From an archaeon (GTDB lineage Archaea; Thermoproteota; Thermoprotei_A; Marsarchaeales; Marsarchaeaceae), in contig CADDZQ010000008.1 of NCBI GenBank assembly GCA_902812505.1, positions 1 to 35,052 of the forward strand: 35,052 nt of DNA, read 5' to 3'. Of the stretch, positions 1 to 7,855 are shown in pieces. The notes under the pieces are model-generated. The model was given only the letters and a program-made list of their open reading frames with translations, was not told the origin of the DNA and ran no database searches. The stretch's first letter is position 1; each line of letters starts with the position of its first letter. The translations under genes and the position numbers were made by a program.

Positions 1-415
1 AAACCACCGCGCTGGGCGTGTTCCTCTTCAGCTTGAGTGTGTAGAACCACACGTATAGGAAGGCTCCCAGTCCTATTATGAAGGCTGTAAGTGGGTTGAG
101 TAGAATGGCTGTAAGGACAACTGATACACCAATAAGCACCAGCCCAAATAGGAGGGCGTTCTTCGGCGGAACCCTCCCCGACGGTATGGGTCTACATGCG
201 GTTCTATCCATCTTGGAGTCTATATCCCGGTCAAAGTAGTTATTTAGAGCCGCTGAGCCCCCTAGTCCTATAAACCCCAATACGCCCATTTCGACCAGCG
301 GTCTAACACCTAAAGCCTCACCCTTCGCGACAACCATGCTGGCTATTGCAACCAATAGGAGTAATGGGATAAGCCGGGGTTTCATGAGTTCTATGTAATC
401 AGGGATCTTACTCAT
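1..415 (-). CDS. ctaB: Heme O synthase (protoheme IX farnesyltransferase), UbiA family, C-terminal part cut off by window
   Basis: Integral membrane prenyltransferase that adds a farnesyl group to protoheme IX to give heme O, needed for heme-copper terminal oxidases. The first ~138 residues are visible. They open with DYIELMKPRL, as in CtaB proteins, followed by a membrane helix and then the prenyl-diphosphate/Mg-binding motif NNYFDRDIDSKMDR (N-x3-D-x3-D type) and RPIPSGRV. Further on, YTLKLKRNTP resembles the CtaB motif better than that of archaeal lipid-synthesis UbiA enzymes. The ATG at 415 lies about 28 bases from a TATA box on the minus strand, so the message is probably leaderless. The gene runs off the left edge; the second Asp-rich motif and the rest of the membrane helices lie outside. 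A different UbiA prenyltransferase is possible but less likely. Confidence 0.85.
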   Translation of the reverse strand, partial: MSKIPDYIELMKPRLIPLLLLVAIASMVVAKGEALGVRPLVEMGVLGFIGLGGSAALNNYFDRDIDSKMDRTACRPIPSGRVPPKNALLFGLVLIGVSVVLTAILLNPLTAFIIGLGAFLYVWFYTLKLKRNTPSAVV

Positions 416-438
416 CACGATTTAGAGGATATAGATTT

Positions 439-447
439 GTTATAAGG
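439..447 (-). promoter_or_regulatory. TATA box for ctaB
   Basis: Minus strand reads AGCCTTATAACAA around this site. The centre is about 28 bases upstream of the ATG at 415, the spacing expected for an archaeal TATA box with a leaderless transcript. Confidence 0.55.
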
Positions 448-525
448 CTTACACCTTACGTTGTCAACGTCATAGAGTCTGGCACAAGCTATTTGGATAT
501 CAGGTCCGCCCCTTAATCTCGACCG

Positions 526-915
526 TTAACGATGTGTGGGCTCGTTTAACTGGCTTCTTACCGAGCTCCACAAGGCCTCTATGACCTCCATGCTTCTTAT
601 GAGAGCCGAGTAAACTGTTAGCCTATCAGCTCCTTTTTGGGAGATCGCGTACACGTCTTCAAGGTCATCCAGTAGCTTGGGGCTTATGACACGTGCCTTC
701 GCGAGCACCCATGATAGTTCAATTATATTTCCGTTGGCATCCAGACCCATTCTCTCCGCGAGCCGTTTGGCCTCACCCTCCGTAACCCGTAAGCATCCAC
801 GTATCCCTTCAAGAGCTTTATCCAAAAGCTTATCGCTACTTGCAAACTCTTCGAAAGACGAGTGAGCCGCCTCCTCGATTTCCGAATAGCAGCTCCAAAA
901 CTCCTCTTCACTCAC
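526..915 (-). CDS. Small helical protein of unknown function
   Basis: 129-residue acidic protein that I do not recognise. It is predicted to be almost all alpha-helix, has two Cys (residues 9 and 41), and shows no signal peptide, membrane segment or known motif. The pattern of amphipathic helices recalls HEPN-like or four-helix-bundle proteins, but the RNase motif of HEPN proteins is not visible. The start is GTG at 915. It is supported by a strong TATA box on the minus strand at 938-946, 27 bases upstream, giving a leaderless message. It sits alone between ctaB (same strand, own promoter) and tatA (divergent), so the context gives no function. Confidence 0.65.
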   Translation of the reverse strand: MSEEEFWSCYSEIEEAAHSSFEEFASSDKLLDKALEGIRGCLRVTEGEAKRLAERMGLDANGNIIELSWVLAKARVISPKLLDDLEDVYAISQKGADRLTVYSALIRSMEVIEALWSSVRSQLNEPTHR

Positions 916-937
916 ACATATGTACTAGGTCCTTGTG

Positions 938-946
938 TATATAAAA
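938..946 (-). promoter_or_regulatory. TATA box for the 129-residue protein gene
   Basis: Minus strand reads TTTTATATA. Its centre is 27 bases from the GTG at 915 and it fixes that start as a leaderless one. Confidence 0.65.
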
Positions 947-1022
947 CACACATGGTCAAACGTTCGCGAGCAAACCCACGTCTACACTAGACGATTTTTC
1001 ACACTGCATACTTAAACTATGA

Positions 1023-1072
1023 TTATTCTTTAGAGAATAACTAAGCATCCACAGATGGACTCATTTAGTTAT
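1023..1072. repeat. Two adjacent perfect inverted repeats in the spacer before tatA
   Basis: First repeat: TTATTCT (1023-1029), loop TTAG, AGAATAA (1034-1040). Second repeat: ATAACTAA (1037-1044) pairs with TTAGTTAT (1065-1072), and its loop holds a smaller stem CATC-CACA-GATG (1046-1057). The two share bases 1037-1040, so they cannot both form at once in one RNA. The element lies in the divergent spacer between the genes at 915 and 1164, upstream of both promoters. It could be an operator or a small RNA hairpin; the sequence does not decide. Confidence 0.5.
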
Positions 1073-1131
1073 GCCGTAGACACATATACACGCGTAGGGT
1101 GCGATTCAACGCCTAATGTGTGAATAGTAGG

Positions 1132-1139
1132 CTTTAAGA
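1132..1139 (+). promoter_or_regulatory. TATA box for tatA
   Basis: Sequence CTTTAAGA. The centre is 28 bases upstream of the ATG at 1164, so the transcript is probably leaderless. Confidence 0.6.
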
Positions 1140-1163
1140 GTTCCGTGGTATGCTATCTGTATC

Positions 1164-1532
1164 ATGATCGGTAGTATTACCGATTGGGTCATTCTACTCG
1201 TGGTTGCGCTTTTACTCTTCGGCGGCTCAAAAAAGATCCCTGAGTTGGCTCGTGGCTTAGGTAGGGCTATGGGTGAGTTCAGGCGTGGGCAAGCGGAGGT
1301 TGAGAAGGAGATAAGAGCCATGACTGACGCGGCGGTCGAACAGAAGCCACAAGCCGCTTCCGAAGCGAATAGTTCGGCTTCTACGCAGCAGGTAGCTGCC
1401 ACAGCTGGGACGGGGTCGAAAACGTCTCCTTCAATTCAGAGCGCTGACCGCTCGTCCATAGCAGCGAGGATAGAGCAGCTCGAACGCGAGCTCAGAGAGC
1501 TCAAAAAGACTCAGTCCGCTGGTTCCCAGTAG
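1164..1532 (+). CDS. tatA: Sec-independent protein translocase TatA
   Basis: Small membrane protein that forms the pore or membrane-weakening element of the twin-arginine translocation system, which exports folded, often cofactor-bearing proteins. Residues 4-18 form the single N-terminal membrane helix. The hinge FGG (19-21) and the amphipathic helix KKIPELARGLGRAMGEFRRG follow, all classic TatA features. At 122 residues it is longer than many archaeal TatA proteins. The tail is rich in Ala/Ser/Thr/Gln and ends in a charged heptad-like stretch (about residues 95-116) predicted to be a coiled coil. It lies directly upstream of tatC. TatA versus TatB cannot be fully separated by sequence; in a two-gene TatA-TatC archaeal system it should serve as the only TatA. 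Confidence 0.93.
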   Translation: MIGSITDWVILLVVALLLFGGSKKIPELARGLGRAMGEFRRGQAEVEKEIRAMTDAAVEQKPQAASEANSSASTQQVAATAGTGSKTSPSIQSADRSSIAARIEQLERELRELKKTQSAGSQ

Positions 1533-1594
1533 ATTTTTTCGAAAATTCTAGGTTGGTTTAAAATCACTGTTTTTAGTGTTTGGTTTAGTCTCCT

Positions 1595-2404
1595 TTGAGC
1601 CTTGACCCAGCTAAGAACACTCCACTGTTGTCACATATATCTGAGCTCGTTCATAGGTTAACTGTGGCGCTTGTCGTATTCGGCGTCGAGTTCCTCTTTT
1701 TCTTCTTCTTCACTATTAGGAGGGCAGACTTGGGTTCAATAGTTGTGTATTATCCTTTTCCAAGCTTCTTCGACAGTGTGAGCACCCAAGTTTTCCATCT
1801 AATGGTTGACCACTTCCTCTACCAGAAGTTCACTCTCATCAATATTGGGTCTTTTGATACTCTTATATCAACGCTTTACGTCGCAGCCCTGCTAGCTGGC
1901 GTGTTCAGCGTGCCTGTGTGGGCGTACGAGATCAGCGCGTTTGTGTCACCCGCACTTACACGCCGTGAAAAGAGGCTGGCGCGGGCACTCATCATACCTG
2001 CAACACTGCTATTCGTAACTGGCGCATTCTTCGCATACTGGATTATTCTACCCGTGCTCTTCAGCGTTATACATTCACTCACAGTGAGTTTGGGTGTTGA
2101 GCCCACCATGAGTGTACGTTCATTTATCACGATAGTGGTAGCCTACATGGTTGCCCTAGGGCTCTCCTTTGAATTACCCGTATTCATGGTGGGCCTATCA
2201 TATATCGGTGTTGTAAGCTATGAGACGTGGAGGGCTGGTTGGCGCTGGGCTGTGCTGGGCTGCTTCTTTATAGCCTTGCTAATTTCACCAGGCGCCACAG
2301 GTGGGCTCATGGAGACGGTGATAGGGCTCACCCTCTCTAGCCTATACTTGGTCGGCTTACTCCTAGTGCGTTTTGTTGTTAGAAAGCAGAACAACAGAGT
2401 CTAG
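1595..2404 (+). CDS. tatC: Sec-independent protein translocase TatC
   Basis: Polytopic receptor of the twin-arginine translocon; it binds the RR signal peptide and assembles with TatA. 269 residues with six hydrophobic helices. Family marks are the cytoplasmic SHISELVHRL near residues 13-22 (the family's H-x2-ELR-x-R/L motif, with Glu17), AFVSPALTRREKR (115-127) and SFELPVF (191-197) with the conserved Glu193. The first outer loop, about residues 41-85, is longer than in E. coli TatC. The start is TTG at 1595. A TATA-like GGTTTAAAATC about 35 bases upstream suggests that it can be transcribed separately from tatA as well as by read-through; the spacer is 62 bases. Confidence 0.94.
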   Translation: MSLDPAKNTPLLSHISELVHRLTVALVVFGVEFLFFFFFTIRRADLGSIVVYYPFPSFFDSVSTQVFHLMVDHFLYQKFTLINIGSFDTLISTLYVAALLAGVFSVPVWAYEISAFVSPALTRREKRLARALIIPATLLFVTGAFFAYWIILPVLFSVIHSLTVSLGVEPTMSVRSFITIVVAYMVALGLSFELPVFMVGLSYIGVVSYETWRAGWRWAVLGCFFIALLISPGATGGLMETVIGLTLSSLYLVGLLLVRFVVRKQNNRV

Positions 2405-2690
2405 TTATTGCGTTTTTGGAGCTATATTGGATTTGTAATATCGAGGGTCTATTGTGTTAATATAGTTTACGGGGACACATGACTTCAACGATTTGGAGGC
2501 GTGGTCACCCTAACATTCGGTAGAGAGTGGAGCTTTGTGAATGGGGTGGGGAGCCTCTCTTTTCTGACGAGCTTACAGTAGGCCTCATAGTATGAAAATG
2601 TGTCTAAAACCCATGATGTAGTCTTCTAGTTTAGTGCGGTCTAATCATTTGGAATACTTATTGGTCATTCTTTTTGTCATGCACGTAAGA
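2405..2690. other. Gene-free spacer between tatC and superoxide dismutase gene
   Basis: About 290 bases without a credible reading frame. A short T-run (GTTTTTGG) just after the tatC stop may end transcription. I see no tRNA, no clear hairpin series and no repeat. Confidence 0.5.
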
Positions 2691-2698
2691 GCTAAATA
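2691..2698 (+). promoter_or_regulatory. TATA box for superoxide dismutase gene
   Basis: Sequence GCTAAATA. Predicted transcription start near 2722, downstream of the GTG at 2704 and just before the ATG at 2728, so it favours the later start codon. Confidence 0.5.
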
Positions 2699-2727
2699 CA
2701 TGGGTGAGGAGATTCAACGGGTCTGAG

Positions 2728-3357
2728 ATGTCCACTTTTAAACCGGAGTTAAAAAAATATGAGTTGCCTCCTCTTCCGTACAACTATGACGCACTGGAAC
2801 CCTATATAAGCAAGGATATAATGGATCTTCACTATAACGTACACCACAAGGGCTACGTGAATGGCGCAAACGCGGCCATAGACAAAATCGAGAAGATTTT
2901 CAAGGGGGAAATCAAGGATCACGACTGGGCCGGTGTAGTCAGGAACTTTGTGTTCAACTCGAACGGGGCGCGTCTCCACAATGTCTTCTGGCAGAACTTG
3001 GGTTCACCGGGGTCCAAGGGTGGAGGTAAGCCTGGAGGCAAGCTGGGTGACCTAATAGACAAGCAGTTTGGTGGCTTCGACAAGTTCAAGCAGGTTTACA
3101 CCGACGTTATGAGGTCTCTAACTGGTTCTGGCTGGACAATAATGTATTATGAAAAGGACTTGGGTAGATTGGTCTTCACCACGGTTGAAAACCACTTCAT
3201 AAATCATATAGTGGACCTACCAATAGTTATACTACTAGACCAATGGGAACACGCCTACTATCTCCAATACAAGACTAACAGGAACGCGTACATCGATGCT
3301 TGGTGGAATGTTGTCAACTGGGATGACGCAGAAAAACGCCTACAAAAACACCTCTAA
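2728..3357 (+). CDS. sod: Superoxide dismutase, Fe/Mn family
   Basis: Cytoplasmic enzyme that converts superoxide to hydrogen peroxide and oxygen. The 209-residue protein shows both family domains and all four metal ligands, numbered from the ATG at 2728: His35 in [16 protein letters not shown], His84 in [11 protein letters not shown], and Asp171 and His175 in [11 protein letters not shown]. The C-terminal [14 protein letters not shown] is also typical. The Gly-rich [13 protein letters not shown] insertion and overall wording match crenarchaeal (Sulfolobus-type) iron enzymes, so Fe is the likelier metal, though sequence alone does not settle this. An in-frame GTG at 2704 would add eight residues but lies upstream of the start predicted from the TATA box. 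A T-tract follows the stop codon. It implies exposure to oxygen. Confidence 0.95.
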   Translation: MSTFKPELKKYELPPLPYNYDALEPYISKDIMDLHYNVHHKGYVNGANAAIDKIEKIFKGEIKDHDWAGVVRNFVFNSNGARLHNVFWQNLGSPGSKGGGKPGGKLGDLIDKQFGGFDKFKQVYTDVMRSLTGSGWTIMYYEKDLGRLVFTTVENHFINHIVDLPIVILLDQWEHAYYLQYKTNRNAYIDAWWNVVNWDDAEKRLQKHL

Positions 3358-3370
3358 AGTTTCCCACCCA

Positions 3371-3377
3371 TTTTTTT
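3371..3377 (+). terminator. T-tract terminator after superoxide dismutase gene
   Basis: Seven T in a row, 13 bases after the stop codon. Archaeal transcription commonly ends at such T-runs without a hairpin. Confidence 0.5.
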
Positions 3378-3537
3378 CAGATAATTTGTACGAGCTTTAT
3401 TCTAAAAGTGTGGACACCCAACCATTCACATGAGTGTCCTAGCGTTTTGGTTGCTTGTTTTTTGTTAAATCTGATGCCTATTTAATTAATTCAATGTGTT
3501 CGTTAGGGCTTCCATGTTGTTAATGAATGCCCATAGA

Positions 3538-3556
3538 ACTCAAGGGTTGAGTTTTT
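3538..3556 (+). terminator. Hairpin plus T-run, bacterial-style terminator shape
   Basis: ACTCAA (3538-3543), loop GGG, TTGAGT (3547-3552), followed directly by TTTT. It is read on the plus strand and stops transcripts coming from the superoxide dismutase side just at the 3' end of the convergent gene, where it could prevent antisense RNA. Confidence 0.4.
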
Positions 3557-4442
3557 AATTCTTCAGCAGGCCGCTTGAGAGGAGTGCGTTTCTCACAATC
3601 TGGCGTTGCTCTTGGTTAAGTGGCTGGAGTGGTCGCCGTACTGGCCCCGCTTTTAAACCAAGCATGTTGGCCATTTCCTTTAAGGCGGCTGGGAAGTCTC
3701 CGATCCCCATGGCTTGGGCGAGTGGAAAGATTTCTTTCTGTATTCTTAAAGCTGTGTCGGTGTTGCCCGCCTTGAGCTGGGAGTAGATTTGGACACACTC
3801 TTTGGGCGCAATATTCGCCAGCCCAGTAACGGCGCCGTCACCCCCTGCTTGGATAGCTTGGAATATCATGCTGTCGGATCCGATCATAACCGAGAACTTA
3901 TCACTCTTAAGTTCATATGATGCTTCGAGGAAGCTTTGAAAATCGGTTGTGGTGTACTTCATACCCACGAGCCTATCGAGTTGAGCTATCCGTTTTAATG
4001 TGTGTATGGGTATCTCGGTATGGGTGTAGGATGGTATGTTGTACACCATCACGGGTATGGACACTGAGTCGGCTATTAGTTTGAAGTGTTCAAACAAACC
4101 CTCGGGTGAAACATGATAGTAGTATGGTGGCGTCGCGATAACGGCATCCGCACCCAGCCTTTCAGCTTTGAGAGCGTTCTCCACCGCGTTCCTTGTCCCG
4201 GCGTCTGAAACACCAGCTATGACTGGTACGCGTCCATTTGCTTGATGAACCACTGTTTGGATGACTTCTGCACGTTCATCTTGGTTTAAGAGTGCGAATT
4301 CACCGCTTGTGCCGAGGGGTACTATACCGTTCACGCCGCTCTCGATGAGTTTGTCCACAAGCGTCCGAAGCCCCTCTAAATCAATGGCCCCTTCATTTGT
4401 TAGGGGTGTTATGATGGGCACATATATTCCTGAAGGCCTCAT
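3555..4442 (-). CDS. Dihydrodipicolinate synthase / N-acetylneuraminate lyase family aldolase, substrate unknown
   Basis: 295-residue (beta/alpha)8-barrel class I aldolase of the DapA/NanA superfamily. Visible marks are the pyruvate carboxylate-binding GTSGE (44-48), the catalytic Tyr134 in VYNIPSYT and the Schiff-base Lys162 in GMKYTT. In true dihydrodipicolinate synthase the residue following YN-x-PS is Arg (E. coli Arg138), which binds the second substrate; here it is Tyr139. That argues against a role in lysine synthesis and for another 2-oxo acid lyase, for example a sugar-acid aldolase. No other lysine gene lies nearby; the neighbours are unrelated. The ATG at 4442 has an AT-rich TATA-like element about 27 bases upstream on the minus strand. 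Confidence 0.85.
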   Translation of the reverse strand: MRPSGIYVPIITPLTNEGAIDLEGLRTLVDKLIESGVNGIVPLGTSGEFALLNQDERAEVIQTVVHQANGRVPVIAGVSDAGTRNAVENALKAERLGADAVIATPPYYYHVSPEGLFEHFKLIADSVSIPVMVYNIPSYTHTEIPIHTLKRIAQLDRLVGMKYTTTDFQSFLEASYELKSDKFSVMIGSDSMIFQAIQAGGDGAVTGLANIAPKECVQIYSQLKAGNTDTALRIQKEIFPLAQAMGIGDFPAALKEMANMLGLKAGPVRRPLQPLNQEQRQIVRNALLSSGLLKN

Positions 4443-4508
4443 AAGATACTTACGGTTATGAGTAATATCAAACTTAACGCTAACGGTGTCCTTCTATGGA
4501 GCGCTAAT

Positions 4509-4516
4509 CCTTAATC
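4509..4516 (+). promoter_or_regulatory. TATA-like element for the sua5 gene
   Basis: CCTTAATC, centre about 28 bases before the TTG at 4541, consistent with a leaderless transcript starting at that codon. Confidence 0.45.
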
Positions 4517-4540
4517 TGTGTTACAAGTTAGGTATTTGAC

Positions 4541-5650
4541 TTGACTGTTATAATAAAGGTCGATCCGCTCAACCCTGAACCTTGGGGGGTGCGCTTTGGG
4601 GCGCGTATAATAGCTGAGGGAGGCCTTGTGGCCTTCCCTACGGAAACCGTTTATGGGCTGGGTGCAAACGCCCTCGATGGTTCAGCGGCTCGTAAGGTTT
4701 TCAACGCTAAGAGTAGACCCGTGGATAACCCGCTCATTGTTCATGTTTCTAGTTTTGATGGGCTACGGATTGTGGCCGAACCGCCTCCGTGGCTGCTGGA
4801 GTCGCTTCGAAAGTTTTGGCCGGGGCCGCTTACGGTGGTATTGCCCCGTAAGAAGGTCGTCCCAGATGAAGTCACCGCTGGCCTAGACACTGTAGCTGTA
4901 AGGATGCCCGCTCATCCAGTGGCGCTTAGACTCATCGATGAAAGCAGGGTTCCAATAGCCGCACCTAGCGCTAACACCTCGACGAAACCGAGTCCCACTC
5001 GTGCTGAACACGTGGTGGAGGACCTCTGGGGGAAAGTGGATTTAGTGCTCGATGGGGGTGAAACATTCTTCGGAGTGGAGTCAACAATCCTGAAAGTTGA
5101 AGATTCACGTGTAACCGTCATTAGACCTGGACCCTATACCCCTGAAGAGCTCTCAAAACTCTTCCCCAAACTCGAAGTGTCCATCTATGCCCGCGGGGTA
5201 GCAGCGGATAGGCCAATCGCTCCGGGCATGAAGTACAAGCACTACGCACCCACCAAGCCCCTGTTCATGGCCGCAGACCAGAGTGTTCTCGTACAACTAT
5301 CCCGCGAGCTGTCTATGAGGGGAGTTAACCACGTAGTACTGTGTTCCCGTGAAACCTCCGCTTATATAGGCGCCCCAACAATCGTGCTGGGTAGCCGAGG
5401 AGACCTTTACGAAGTTGCAAAGAACCTTTTCCACGCCTTGCGTGTTTTCGACAGGAGAACAGAACCGTTAGGTTTAGTTGAGCCGTTCAACGAATCTGGC
5501 GTGGGTCTAGCTGTGATGAATAGACTAAGAAAGGCGTGCGGGGGAACTGTGGTCAAAGATGCTGATCAAGTTCTGCGAGAAGGAGGTATTTCGGGTTCAA
5601 CACATCCTCTGTCTGGATCCAAAGCTAGGCATCAAGAAATTCGTGCTTGA
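4541..5650 (+). CDS. sua5: Threonylcarbamoyl-AMP synthase Sua5 (tRNA t6A synthesis)
   Basis: Cytoplasmic enzyme that makes threonylcarbamoyl-AMP from threonine, bicarbonate and ATP, the activated intermediate for the universal t6A37 modification of ANN-decoding tRNAs. At 369 residues it has the two-domain Sua5 layout. Residues ~10-205 are the YrdC catalytic domain, with GLVAFPTETVYGLGANA, FNAKSRPVDNPL, PSANTSTKPSPT and the FFGVESTIL segment. Residues ~215-235 form the conserved linker, with APGMKYKHYAPTKPL. Residues ~236-340 form the Sua5-specific domain. The last ~30 residues look disordered. Start TTG at 4541 is supported by promoter spacing. The single-domain YrdC alternative is excluded by the linker and second domain. 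Confidence 0.93.
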   Translation: MTVIIKVDPLNPEPWGVRFGARIIAEGGLVAFPTETVYGLGANALDGSAARKVFNAKSRPVDNPLIVHVSSFDGLRIVAEPPPWLLESLRKFWPGPLTVVLPRKKVVPDEVTAGLDTVAVRMPAHPVALRLIDESRVPIAAPSANTSTKPSPTRAEHVVEDLWGKVDLVLDGGETFFGVESTILKVEDSRVTVIRPGPYTPEELSKLFPKLEVSIYARGVAADRPIAPGMKYKHYAPTKPLFMAADQSVLVQLSRELSMRGVNHVVLCSRETSAYIGAPTIVLGSRGDLYEVAKNLFHALRVFDRRTEPLGLVEPFNESGVGLAVMNRLRKACGGTVVKDADQVLREGGISGSTHPLSGSKARHQEIRA

Positions 5651-5975
5651 TAAGCTCACTAAGACGCTGAGTTTTTCCAACAACTCGTTATACTAGCTCG
5701 TGTTTCCACTCGGTGCAGAGTTAAGAGAGTGTCTGGATAAACATCAATCATGTGTAAGTTTCCATGGTGTGGGGGGTCATCTGAACACTTAGCCACGCTG
5801 GCCCGCTCTCACTGATCACACACCCACCGTGCTCAGGTAGCCCGAGAAGGGTGTAGTATTATGAAATGTTGTTTACGGAACAATGGGAACATATTCGGGT
5901 TTCCAATACGCTTTGTCTGGACCCTACTCTAGCTAAAGAGCAGATGGGTAATTAGTGGGTGAATGTTGTGCAAGG
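5651..5975. other. Gene-free spacer upstream of glmS
   Basis: About 325 bases without a credible gene on either strand. GAGAGTG near 5726 could pair with CGCTCTC near 5805, but the intervening sequence does not fold convincingly by eye. I see no tRNA, no C/D-box pair and nothing resembling the bacterial glmS ribozyme. Confidence 0.4.
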
Positions 5976-5983
5976 TTTATTAT
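5976..5983 (+). promoter_or_regulatory. TATA box for glmS
   Basis: TTTATTAT with its centre about 28 bases before the TTG at 6008. It supports that codon, not the GTG at 5999, as the start. Confidence 0.6.
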
Positions 5984-6007
5984 GCGGGGCTCACGTAAGT
6001 GTTTGTC

Positions 6008-7855
6008 TTGTGCGGCATAATAGGTGTTGTTAGGCTGTCGAAAGCGAGGCTGGGTCAACCTCTTGGCCAAATCATTAGGCAGAGCCTAGAGAAGCTCGAG
6101 TATAGGGGTTATGACTCCGTAGGGCTTGCGTGTATAGTTGAAAATGAGTTGGTGATCAGGAAGGGTAAGGGCAAGATAAAGGATGTTAGTGTGGCTCAGG
6201 GGTTTGACCGTCTTAACGGTGATGTTGGTATGGGTCACACGAGGTGGGCTACTCACGGTAAGCCAAACGATATTAACGCTCATCCCCACAGGGACTGTAC
6301 GGGTAGGGTTGCGGTTGTTCACAATGGTATTATATCAAACTATTCGCTTCTTAAGCAAGAGTTGCTTGCGCGTGGACACAGGTTTATGAGTGAGACGGAT
6401 ACGGAGGTGTTCGCCCACCTAATCGAAGAGAAGCTTGCGGCTGGCTATGGGGGTTACCACGCCTTTAAGGCTGCGCTAATGAGTATAGCCGGTTCGTATT
6501 CGTTTCTAGCCTTAATAACACAGGAACCCGACAAGATATTCTTTGCGAGGCGCAACTCGCCTCTTGTTCTCGGAATATCTAGTGATGCCCTGTTTGTTGC
6601 GAGCGATATCCCGGCTTTCCTAGAGTACACTGATAGAGTGGTGGCTCTATCTGATGGTGAGGTGGGCTTCATTGCTTTAGACGGCTCAGTTGTAGTGGAG
6701 GATTTGGCCTCGGCGCGTAGGGTGGAACTATCTGGTAGAATACGCAAAATCGGGTGGACACCAGAGCTAGCGCGTAAGGGTGGATACCCCCACTATATGA
6801 TTAAGGAGATACATGAGCAGCCCCGTGTTCTAGCCGACACTGTGAGGTCTCTTTTGGATGACGGCTCATATCAGAGAGCGGCTGAGGTTATGCTCTCTTC
6901 GAAGAGGATTTTCTTGGTCGCCGCGGGAACCGCCCACCATGCTACACTTGCGGCAAGAGACGCCCTACTGACGCTTGGAGGCAGGGTTTCTTATCCAGTG
7001 GTTTCCTCGGAGTACGCCCTGCACGCTCTGGGTGTTGAGGAGGGTGATTGTGTGGTAGCTGTGAGCCAGTCGGGTGAGACGATAGATACCTTGCTCGCAC
7101 TCAGAGAGTTCAAGAAGCGTGGGGCTATGGTGGTTTCGCTCACAAATATGATGGATAGTGCTATAGCGCGTGAGTCGGATCTGCAGCTGTACACTAAGGC
7201 TGGTCCCGAGATCGGTGTTGCAGCCACAAAGACCTTCGTCACTCAAGTGGCTTCGCTTGTGTTTCTCGCGGCCAAGCTGGGCGTGATGAATGGGAAGCTA
7301 CGTGAAGATGAGTATACAGCGTTCCTAAAGCATCTAGAAGAGGCGCCGGAACTAGTCGAGAAGAATATTAATGTATCGGAGCCAAGTGCTAAAGAGTTGG
7401 CTCGTATTCTTAGAGATAGGTCTAGTATGTATTGTTTGAGTAGGGGGCTTGGTGTGCCGCTTGCAAAGGAGGGCGCACTCAAAATCAAGGAGGTCTCTTA
7501 CATTCACTGTGAGGCATATGAGGCAGGAGAATCGAAGCATGGTCCAATAAGTTTGGTGGCTCGTATGTTCCCCGTAGTGTTTGTTGCATCTGACACTGGA
7601 ACCTTCGAGCAGTTGTCGTCCAACCTAATGGAGATGAAGAGTAGGGATGCTTACACGGTGGGGTTGATACCAGCAGGTGAAAACCATACACTCGCAGTCT
7701 TCGACTACACCTTTACTCTTTCATCTGCTCTACCAGTAATCAATACAATTCTGTTCGCGCCCACATTACAGCTCCTCGCGTATTATTTGGCGTTGAGCAG
7801 GGGTTACGATCCCGACAAACCACGCAACCTTGCAAAGACTGTAACAGTGGAGTGA
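6008..7855 (+). CDS. glmS: Glutamine--fructose-6-phosphate aminotransferase (isomerizing)
   Basis: Makes glucosamine-6-phosphate from fructose-6-phosphate and glutamine, the first step to UDP-N-acetylglucosamine. The N-terminal glutaminase domain (about 2-225) needs Cys as its first mature residue. Starting at TTG 6008 gives M-C-G-I-I-G, so the longer frame from 5999 would bury the nucleophile and should be rejected. Further marks are GHTRWATHGKPN and HNGIISNY. Two SIS domains follow (about 280-425 and 450-600), with SQSGETIDT, GVAATKTFVTQ and the C-terminal AKTVTVE tail, in which the ring-opening Lys sits. 615 residues is normal. The stop codon overlaps the next gene by four bases (GTGA), so the two are translationally coupled. 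Confidence 0.96.
   Translation: MCGIIGVVRLSKARLGQPLGQIIRQSLEKLEYRGYDSVGLACIVENELVIRKGKGKIKDVSVAQGFDRLNGDVGMGHTRWATHGKPNDINAHPHRDCTGRVAVVHNGIISNYSLLKQELLARGHRFMSETDTEVFAHLIEEKLAAGYGGYHAFKAALMSIAGSYSFLALITQEPDKIFFARRNSPLVLGISSDALFVASDIPAFLEYTDRVVALSDGEVGFIALDGSVVVEDLASARRVELSGRIRKIGWTPELARKGGYPHYMIKEIHEQPRVLADTVRSLLDDGSYQRAAEVMLSSKRIFLVAAGTAHHATLAARDALLTLGGRVSYPVVSSEYALHALGVEEGDCVVAVSQSGETIDTLLALREFKKRGAMVVSLTNMMDSAIARESDLQLYTKAGPEIGVAATKTFVTQVASLVFLAAKLGVMNGKLREDEYTAFLKHLEEAPELVEKNINVSEPSAKELARILRDRSSMYCLSRGLGVPLAKEGALKIKEVSYIHCEAYEAGESKHGPISLVARMFPVVFVASDTGTFEQLSSNLMEMKSRDAYTVGLIPAGENHTLAVFDYTFTLSSALPVINTILFAPTLQLLAYYLALSRGYDPDKPRNLAKTVTVE

Noticed and set aside
723-911. Alternative frame inside the 129-residue gene
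   Set aside because: It is in a shifted frame with a basic, unnatural composition and no promoter. The 526-915 frame has TATA support.
2704-2727. Longer superoxide dismutase start at GTG 2704
   Set aside because: It lies upstream of the transcript start predicted from the TATA box, and the extra residues do not resemble the family.
5651-5975. glmS ribozyme or riboswitch upstream of glmS
   Set aside because: The ribozyme is bacterial and its conserved core is not seen. The TATA box at 5976 gives a leaderless message that would exclude this region.
5999-6007. Longer glmS start at GTG 5999
   Set aside because: It would place three residues before the Cys that must become the N-terminal nucleophile. 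TTG 6008 gives M-C-G and fits the TATA spacing.
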